A stretch of 64,000 nucleotides of DNA from Syncephalastrum monosporum B8922 (taxonomy: Eukaryota; Mucoromycota; Mucoromycetes; Mucorales; Syncephalastraceae). Below, piece after piece: positions 56,825 through 64,000 of the stretch. The position numbers and the translations under genes were made by a program. The stretch is from NCBI GenBank assembly GCA_000697355.1, contig JNEN01001232.1, forward strand, positions 62,001 through 126,000, read 5' to 3'. The notes below the pieces were generated by a model. It was not told where the DNA came from. It searched no databases and saw only the letters and a program-made list of their open reading frames with translations. The number at the start of each line of letters is the position of its first letter. Within the stretch, counting starts at the first letter, position 1.

Positions 56825-59014
56825 CCATAACTGTACCTGATGCGCTAAAATTACGTACCACATACTCGCCCAAATAATGTATAATATTTACTGCCGTCAT
56901 TTGCTAGCCCACTAGAGGTACACATAGTGGATGTCGTATCCTTTAACCACACATAGCGTATGATATTCAAGTGGCATAGAGACATATACCTAAAGACTAG
57001 TGACGCGAGCCGAAAGTATATGCTGTTCACCTAATATCTCTGCAATCATCCGCAGGACTTCCTCGCAGCTCAGGGCCTTAAGATGCCAAGATTGAGTAAT
57101 TGTCGCTCAATATAGGACATTATGTCAGCATACCGTCTGTATGATGCCAACTCTCTTTCGTTTGCTCAACTGCCGCTGCCGTGTCAGGTGAGAAATTTCA
57201 GGTCAGTAACCTTCAGTTAGAGAACAATATCTCTATTTCATATCACTTGCAAGAGGCATCGGCCAAACTGTTTAAAGTCTACAATGTCTCAGCCGTTCAA
57301 GCCGTTCATACCGTCAGTTTCAACTTGGGCTTTTAAATTCGTATAACAATGTTTTGCGTATTAATGCGTCCAGTGTTCCAGCCTATCCGATAATAAAATT
57401 ACGGAATGCTTTTCCAAGTTCCTGCTTTTTGGCAAAGTTCTGGACTGCTATACTATAAAGGTTCTCCTTACTACGTACTACAACTGCATCTGATTGTGTC
57501 ATAAAGTATCGCCTGTCATGTATCATTGAAAATAGAGATATGCTTTGCCAAGTCATTGCTAAGGCAATGCCTCTTGCGTCCTGCGATATGCAAATTATAC
57601 CCAAGAAAGCTAGCTAGCGGGCATGCATCGTAAGCAAACGAAGGTTGATAATGGCTTTATCGTAGGAATTGGAAGTACCTGGTAGTTTAGCATGCAAAAC
57701 ATGCACGTTATATCTTGACATAAATATTCGCCCGTACAGCCTCATTCATTTCCACTCGCTTTACATCTCTTTCCTTCATTATATACGCAGCATATTTTAA
57801 AATAGCTATAAATCTTTATACATATCAATACATCTTTTATAGAACTTCTAAACTAGAGTTCCTACAAACTATTTACCGGTGAGCTTTGCAATCGAATCGC
57901 TTCGTTTTGATGCAGTAGACTCATGCTGTATCGATAGCATTCGCCGCTGTAAGCTTATGCAACTGTAGGCCAAGTCACGATGACCAGCTGCCTCGTCTGC
58001 CCCTTTAGTCATTAGGGACACGGTAGGTATGAAGAAATCAAGTAGACATGGCAGCCATTTTGTGCGAATGCTTCGCTTGCCGGTTTGATGTAGTTGTTGT
58101 AGGTTTCGCTTCTTGCTGGTTCAAATGTTTCCTGTAAAATCGTCTTGATCTACTCTTGCTCGTTTTGGCTGGTTGAACGTGAAAATCAAGTTGGGAAACA
58201 TAGTTGCTCCGGCGCCTGTGATTGCCCTCTTATTTGGGGACAGTGTATACCGCATGAACACGGTAGAGACCATCAGGCTGTACCAGTTTGACTGTACCGT
58301 ACATACTTACGTTGATACACCCGTCATGTACATAGTACAGTGAGCTGCGCTGAGCGGAAGTTTTTGCTCGCTGTCACTAGTTCAACGAAGTGTCAGTAAT
58401 GATTTGATGGCAATCAGGGTATCCAGTACATTCACTTACCACTCGATCATATCGATATTACTGCAAGAGAAACCGACAGAGGAAAGGAAGATATCGGTCT
58501 GCAAGTACGGTATATTTGGTTGTTTAGGTTTAGGTGTTAAAGAATCATGGAAGAATAAAGTGTAAAGCTGACCTTTTAGGCGGTGGCGCATGCCGGTTGT
58601 ACCGTCACCTAACCGTTGAGGTCAAAGGCGGTATGTCACCGGCAGAGCTTTGTGCGATCGAAGACCATCGGATACAGCGCATGACATGTTGCATTCAGAG
58701 CCGTTATCTGTCGACATACAAGGGAAAAAGAAGATAAGTGTGCCCACTAGCGTCTGAATTGGTCTTGTATGTTACAGTCCAGACGGTGGACGAGAGAGGA
58801 AAATCGAGAAACATGAGATCAATCCACTAGACCGCACTGAAAGCGATTGAAGCTCGAGCTTCCGGTGAAAATAACCCGCGCATGGTGTCATCCGTATAGC
58901 GCACGGGTTGTTGCAAAGGAGTTAGTTTAGGGGGATCGTGATAAGAGGTCTACAGCGATATGTCGTGAGTAAGGCATAATATTAACATTGGCGTCAAGTA
59001 CATACCGTACGACT
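56825..59014. other. 2.2-kb spacer, no supportable gene
   Basis: Spacer between the F-box stop codon and the stop codon of the proline-rich frame (convergent). Only short frames without motifs are present. One at 58534-58737 (plus, 67 residues, starts MLKNHGRIKC) has no family resemblance. Confidence 0.5.
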
Positions 59015-59849
59015 TCACGGCACCGAGTCGTCTGCTTCATTCTTGCTTGGACCAGCATTCTCATCATTGAGCACCTTTTTGTCTGTGTTGTCTTTTTTGT
59101 TCTCGTCCGCCACCTTATCTTCCAAATCTTGCAAGTCAGGGAAGAAAATGCTGCCCGCGTTGATATCAGGCGGTGGAAACTCCAAAGCAGAGAACTCTAC
59201 TTCGCCGTCCCTGCGGTCGAGATCTCCTAGAACAGGCAAGTCTCCGTATCCCATCAGTAAGGCGTCAAGCATGGGCGGTGGCGATGGTTGAAGTGGGGAT
59301 GCCCATGTCGACGGCGACGACGCTGGGAGCGACAGCTGGTCGTCGACCGGTGAAAGGCTCGGTGAGAAAGCTAAAAGCGTCAAGTCAAGCTCGGCCATGC
59401 CTTCAGGGATATACGGATCGACTGGTGACGATACTAGCCACTCCTGTACAATATCTTCTGGTGCTTGCGTCTCCAGCACACGGTCCTGTCGTTGATGTTG
59501 CAGCTGCACCTCCTCCGCAGCTGTTTCTGGCTCTAGTGAGGGTGGTTGCACAGCACGACGCGAGTGCTCGGGGGTGGGCGGTTGCGAGGACAACGTTTCT
59601 TCATCGCTTAGTAACGTGTCACTGGTTTTGCAGACAGGGGAGGGCGGTAACGAGATCTGGCGGGGTGTATTTTGCAACGATGCTACGATCGTGCCTTCGG
59701 AGGAGCAGCGCTTCGACTCCGGCAAGGCGGGTGGCAACGACTTGGGAATCGCGCACAACGGTGAGGCAGGCAATGACAAGGGGGTTCAGGCGAAGACGTT
59801 TGGGATGAGGTGAATCGACGGGTGGGGGAGAACGCGAACGCTTTGGCAT
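59015..59849 (-). CDS. Proline-rich, probably nuclear protein of unknown function; apparent frameshift
   Basis: Two minus-strand frames appear to form one protein of about 277 residues. The first starts at 59849 (MPKRSRSPPPVDSPHPKRLR, with a bipartite-like basic signal). The second (59015-59779) has no suitable ATG of its own. It contains many Ser/Thr-Pro pairs (QISLPPSPVCKT, SSQPPTPEHS), an acidic/Pro-rich middle and a Lys/Asp-rich end. Removing one base from the five-C run (59780-59784 on the plus strand as G5) would join them. A weak intron (GTCGAT...CCCAAG, from PPP to SLPPALPESK) is an alternative. The composition suggests a phosphorylated nuclear regulator; I do not recognise a family. 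Confidence 0.55.
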
Positions 59850-61195
59850 AGTGAACAGTGCACTGAAAGAAAGTGAGGAATAGAGAAAGGTTCACCGCGC
59901 GCGTTTCCAGCTGAACAGGGAACTACTTTCATTTTCGATTCCGCCATGTATGCATAAATAAGAGAAGACTCGCTCCTGTAGCTTTGCTTTGTCTAAGCGA
60001 CAAGGGCCCGTACCTCCTTTGAGACACACACTACATCAAATGATTCAGAAGATACAGTATTGCTACTTCAGCACACTCTACATTACTGCAGTCATCATGC
60101 AGTGATTTTCTCTTTCTTGTCCGCCTCCGCCAAATGTTAATTAACGAGCATTTCACCCTCCCCTTGCTCCCATGTGAGAAGTTTTCTTTTTTTTTCACTT
60201 CAGCCTATAGACGGACCTCATAATAAGACGGTGACGCTTCCAACCGCTCTCGTCTATCTTTTCACCGTCACTAGCATGTATATGCTTGATGGCCGTGCTG
60301 TTAACAGCCGCAGGCCCTTATTAGCGTCTCACATGGGTGTCTCACAGGCTATCATTAATAATGCGGATGCTCACTACCGTGCTCAGGGCAAGGATGACTG
60401 CGTTGCTGTCATTTCCATTTCATTTACCTATTCATCAAACTCCACACACCGCCGCATAATGGGTTGCACAAGTTGAGAGTCGCCTTTTTCCGAACTGAGG
60501 CAGCAAGACATACCGATCCGAATGCCAGTTTTCTTGGGTTCATATTGACCTATGCACCAGGCTGTGAATCTGATCAAGTCTTTTTCAATTTACAATACTT
60601 CCATAAAGTCAAATACGCTAGGTCCGTTCATCGACGGCAATATTGGACTAGATGGGTAAGATGATATATGATATATCCATGCCATACTGCCAGACCACGA
60701 GTGACAAGCAACCAGATCCCTCAAGGCTTGCTGGCCAACCTCCTATGGATCCGTAAGCACCAGTCAGAGTATACCAGGGGCAGTGTCTAATACTACTATG
60801 TCTCCAGACCTGTTCCTTCGAGATCCATCATTTTTTGCATGTTGTTCAGCTTCTCTAAGTACCGACGAAGGTGCATCAAATTGACAATCCATAGTATCCA
60901 TGGGGTAACATACTGGAAACATGCTTGGAAGTCGTCTCTTCCGAGATCGTTCTTGTTTTTCAGCGCGGTGCCCCTGTCTGTTTTATCTTCTGCTTCAGCA
61001 AGCGGAATTGCTGCCTATATGCCAGGTCGATACGCTAAAGAAAGAATTACCCAGTTTAAGGTCCTAATGGTGTGGACCCGATTCGGCGTTTTGACGCGTT
61101 TTGACTCGAGTTCCGTCTGACGCGTTATTGGCGGCCCGAGTCACGCGTCTGCTACTCGTCGATTCATCCTAGTTCTCCCTCTTCATTCATCCTCC
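59850..61195. other. Spacer with divergent promoters
   Basis: About 1.35 kb between the start codons of the proline-rich gene (minus) and WRNIP1 (plus). Short frames (60174-60476, 60839-61120) have no motifs. The last 100 bp carry three MCB elements and a CCAAT-type site (ATTGGCGG near 61127). Confidence 0.5.
61094..61148 (+). promoter_or_regulatory. Cluster of three MluI cell-cycle boxes (MCB)
   Basis: ACGCGT occurs at 61094-61099, 61120-61125 and 61143-61148, 48-102 bp upstream of the WRNIP1 start codon. In yeasts MBF (Mbp1/Swi6 or Res/Cdc10) binds this hexamer and drives G1/S transcription of replication genes. The copies are close together and near the start of a replication-associated gene, so a working site is likely. 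Confidence 0.65.
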
Positions 61196-63453
61196 ATGGC
61201 AGAAACAGGTGACACTCAGGCTTGATCCTCTTCTGCACTTGACTCAACTCGCATCTGAAATGTACCCCAGTCTGCTGCCCGATTTGCCAGCGCCAGGTCC
61301 CGAGCACCCTCATTAATAAGCATCTTGACAGCAATTGCCCTCCACCACCGCCCGAGCCCTCTCCTACAGACGCACCCACCAAGATCGCACCGTTGTTTGC
61401 GTCTCCACCGCGCGCACACGACGCAAAAACAACCTTCCATTCCTCGGGCAAGGTTGCTCCTCTCTTTGCGAAACCGGCTCCAGCCAGACCGGCACCGGTG
61501 CGCACCGACTCGAAACGATCGTCCTCTTCTGCCCCTTCACAACAGCAACAGCAACAGCAACAGCAGACCCATGAACCCGAAACGAAGCGTCAAAAACGCG
61601 ATGCCGCGGCCGAGGCGATGCCCCTCGCTGCCAAAGGTAGGGCCCGTCCTGCGATCAACGCACCTTCGAAGGCGACACTGATATGGATGCCATCTTGTAG
61701 TGCGACCCACTCGCTTATCCGACTTTGTGGGCCAAGAAGAACTTTTGGGGGAGAACGGCATACTGCGGACACTCATCAATGCCGACCGTATCCCGTCCAT
61801 GATCCTGTGGTGAGTGCAGCACATATTCGCTTTTCCACTTCCAGACTTCCCCATGCTTCGATGCAACTGACACAAAGGTGCATAGGGGCCCACCGGGGTG
61901 TGGCAAGACCACCATTGCACGCGTCATTTCCAAGACCACAAAGTCACGCTTTGTTGAGCTGTCTGCGACGAGCCACGGTGCGGCCGACGTGAAGAAGGCT
62001 TTTGATGAGGCACGCGGCCATCTTTCGCTCACGAGCCAAAAGACGATCGTGTTTATCGACGAGATCCACCGATTTACCAAGGCCCAGCAAGACCTGTTTC
62101 TTCCCTATGTCGAACAGGGCACCATTCATCTTATTGGCGCTACCACCGAAAACCCAAGGTAACACGCACAGGCCAATCAAAGAGAGAGAGACAGAGTGAG
62201 AGACAGAGTGAGAGATGAATGTACTCACCAGCATACGCCCATGATCGTTAGCTTCAAAGTCAACTCAGCCTTGCTTTCGCGGTGTCGTGTCTTTGTCCTG
62301 AAGCAGCTCACCACCGAACAACTGACCGACATTCTTTCACGTGCGCTCTCGCGATGGCGGGACACACAAGAGCGAACGACCCATCCACAAGAGCTGGACG
62401 CACTACGGCTCCTTGCCGTCTTCAGCGACGGCGATGGTATGTGAACTGCATCTGGCCATGGGAAATCATACAGGGAGCTAACACGAGCCGGTAGCACGCA
62501 ACGCGCTTAATACGCTCGAAGTCGCGCTGAGCATTATACCATCCAAGGACCATCCTCTGGACCCCGGCGTCATCAAAGGTAACACGCCAAAGCACTGTCT
62601 CGACTGGACGCCTGACCTTGTGTTTTATGATTCTTTCTGCAGGTGCCTTCCAAAAATCCCATCTCCTGTACGATCGCAATGGCGAAGAGCACTACAATAT
62701 CATCAGTGCTCTCCACAAGAGCATACGTGGAAGGTAAGCTCGATCCGCTCGGCCCCCTCTGTCGGCCCGCTATCACATGCTGACGCACACCGCCATCTTC
62801 CAAATAGCGATGCGGATGCAGCCCTCTACTGGCTAGGCCGCATGCTGGAAGCGGGCGAGGATCCGCTGTATGTCGCGCGTCGGCTCGTACGCTGCGCGAG
62901 CGAAGATATCGGCCTTGCCGACAATACGGCCCTCCCTCTTGTAAGATGCTCGATGATATATATAATCCGGAGGTTTTGGGTTTCGCACAGGCATGAAGAT
63001 AGGCTGACATGATTTTCTTCCCCTGTCCATTGTCTTATAGGCCATGGCAGCGTATCATGCATGTGAGAAAATCGGTATGCCCGAATGCGACACGATCCTG
63101 GCGCATCTGGTGGTCCACCTCGCCGAAACGAAAAAGAGCGTGCGGACATACAAGGCATACAACAAGGTCAAGGCCGTGATTCGACAGGAACCCAACTATC
63201 CCGTCCCGCACCACATCCGAAATGCACCGACCAAGCTCATGAAGGTAAAAGAGAGAGCAAGAGAGAGCAAGAGATGCATGCTTGGAGGTGAATACCAGGC
63301 TGATGCGTATATTAGAATTTGGGCTATGGCGCAGGGTACAAATACAACCCGGACTACGATGAGCCAGTGGAACAGACGTATCTCCCGGATGCGCTGATAG
63401 GCACACAGTTCCTGGATGCTGACGACGATGCAGGACAGAAACAAGAAGAATAA
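61196..63453 (+). CDS. MGS1: WRNIP1/Mgs1-type AAA ATPase with UBZ finger
   Basis: Ten exons: 61196-61208, 61271-61636, 61701-61809, 61886-62158, 62252-62436, 62495-62578, 62643-62733, 62808-62940, 63041-63244 and 63316-63453. They give 531 residues. It belongs to the RarA/Mgs1/WRNIP1 family, which acts at stalled replication forks. Residues ~6-26 form a UBZ-type ubiquitin-binding finger ([20 protein letters not shown], then Cys). A Pro/Gln-rich linker follows. The AAA core has [20 protein letters not shown], Walker [11 protein letters not shown], Walker [12 protein letters not shown], sensor 1 [10 protein letters not shown] and SDGDARNALN. The C-terminal part has [15 protein letters not shown] and [14 protein letters not shown]. 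The first exon codes only four residues plus one base (MAET). Three MCB sites lie upstream. Confidence 0.95.
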
Positions 63454-63476
63454 ATGAATGTGTGTATATGCGCTTG

Positions 63477-63498
63477 CTTGTGTGTGTGTGTGTGTGTA
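63477..63498 (+). repeat. (TG)n microsatellite
   Basis: TG repeat in the short spacer between the convergent WRNIP1 and Med11-like genes. Confidence 0.8.
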
Positions 63499-63527
63499 GG
63501 TGGCGTATGCGTGCCTGTATATCGTTT

Positions 63528-64000
63528 TCATTCGGACATAGGATGATCGTTGGGCTTTTCATGGGCAATCTGGTTCATAACGCGAACGCGCTGTTGGATC
63601 AAGTCGACCGCGGCTGTCCAAACCTCGAGTTCCTTTTGATGGCCTGCGACCGAGGCATGGAAGGGTATACTTTCGCGCGTGCTTGAGGTGATGCTGCCGC
63701 TCTTTTGCAGGTACCGTACATTATCGCGCAAGGAGCGTTGTATATCCTATCCATATCGATATACATATACATATACAGAGATCATATTTTATGAACATGC
63801 TACTCACACAATTGAGATAAAATGCTGGGCTTTTGTGCTTACGTTGACAAGGCCAAAGTAGCGTGAGGCAAGTCCTCGGAAGGCCGTGGCATGCTCCCTC
63901 ACGACTTGATCCGCATCGGCGTCCTTCGAAGCATCGTCCGAGAGAATCGTCAGCGCGTCGCCTGCCGTTTCAACAAGGAGCACCAGTTTCTTTTTTTTTT
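63528..64000 (-). CDS. Mediator subunit 11-like protein, 5' part beyond the window
   Basis: Two exons are visible, 63843 to about 63989 and 63528-63746, with a 96-nt phase-0 intron. The upstream end starts at a probable acceptor (poly-A then AG, 63990-63991) so more exons lie outside. Visible text: LLVETAGDALTILSDDASKD, HATAFRGLASRYFGLVN, then across the splice DIQRSLRDNVRYLQKSG and IPFHASVAGHQKELEVWTAA, ending NDHPMSE. The helical pattern, the YF..VN.IQ..LR.N..YL core and the following PFHAS segment resemble Mediator subunit 11 (head module). The resemblance is by pattern and the N-terminus is unseen, so this stays tentative. It is convergent with WRNIP1, 74 bp between stop codons. Confidence 0.55.

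Noticed and set aside
60174..60476. 100-codon frame in the spacer before WRNIP1
   Set aside because: No motif or structure supports it, and codon use differs from the neighbouring genes.

Overview
The window is nuclear DNA of a filamentous fungus. Most genes are cut by many short introns of about 50-90 nt with GT(A/G)...AG borders. The genes are eukaryotic and fungus-typical (Tup1 corepressor, fungal Zn(II)2Cys6 and HSF-type regulators, complex III subunit 9, class V myosin, EXS/Erd1 protein, secreted thaumatin-like proteins). The intron density, the thaumatin-like pair and the TPR/F-box/LRR protein make an early-diverging fungus (Mucoromycota, perhaps Mucorales) my best guess; this is an inference, not a proof. 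I saw no rRNA, tRNA, CRISPR array, intact transposon or viral gene.

Layout. 1-11.1 kb, minus strand: the Tup1 corepressor (its 3' end lies outside the window), a SET-domain methyltransferase, a decayed thaumatin-like gene, a two-exon zinc-finger regulator, an intact thaumatin-like gene, and a seven-exon membrane-anchored class 3 lipase. 11.8-13.4 kb, minus: a nine-exon G-protein alpha subunit. 17.0-22.9 kb, plus: QCR9, an HSF-type factor and an EXS/Erd1-like membrane protein. 23.1-28.2 kb, minus: transketolase (9 exons) and an S6K-like AGC kinase (7 exons). 28.2-31.6 kb holds no supportable gene. 31.6-41.9 kb, plus: class V myosin (15 exons), an 8-amino-7-oxononanoate synthase-like enzyme and a BCS1-like AAA ATPase. 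42.5-44.2 kb: a divergent pair, a small acidic unknown protein and a promethin-like membrane protein. 45.3-50.1 kb, plus: a Zn2Cys6 regulator and a polytopic membrane protein. 50.3-51.7 kb, minus: an SRRM1-type PWI/RS splicing coactivator. 51.8-54.8 kb: a doubtful gene relic and repeats. 54.9-56.8 kb, plus: an intronless F-box/LRR protein. 59.0-59.8 kb, minus: a proline-rich reading frame broken at a run of five Cs. 61.2-63.5 kb, plus: WRNIP1/Mgs1 with three MluI cell-cycle boxes in its promoter. 63.5-64.0 kb, minus: the 3' part of a probable Mediator subunit 11 gene.

The genes do not form an evident pathway cluster. They are a normal mixture of signalling (G alpha, S6K-like kinase), transcription (Tup1, HSF, zinc fingers, Med11), RNA processing (SRRM1), trafficking (myosin V), replication (WRNIP1) and metabolism (transketolase, BioF-like, QCR9). 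I assembled exon structures by hand from reading frame, splice borders and family homology. Coordinates given for spliced genes run from start codon to stop codon, with exons listed in the evidence. The least ordinary signals are three introns with GC instead of GT donors, a decayed secreted-protein paralogue, the MCB cluster, a 17-bp perfect hairpin, and a few small genes that I could not identify.
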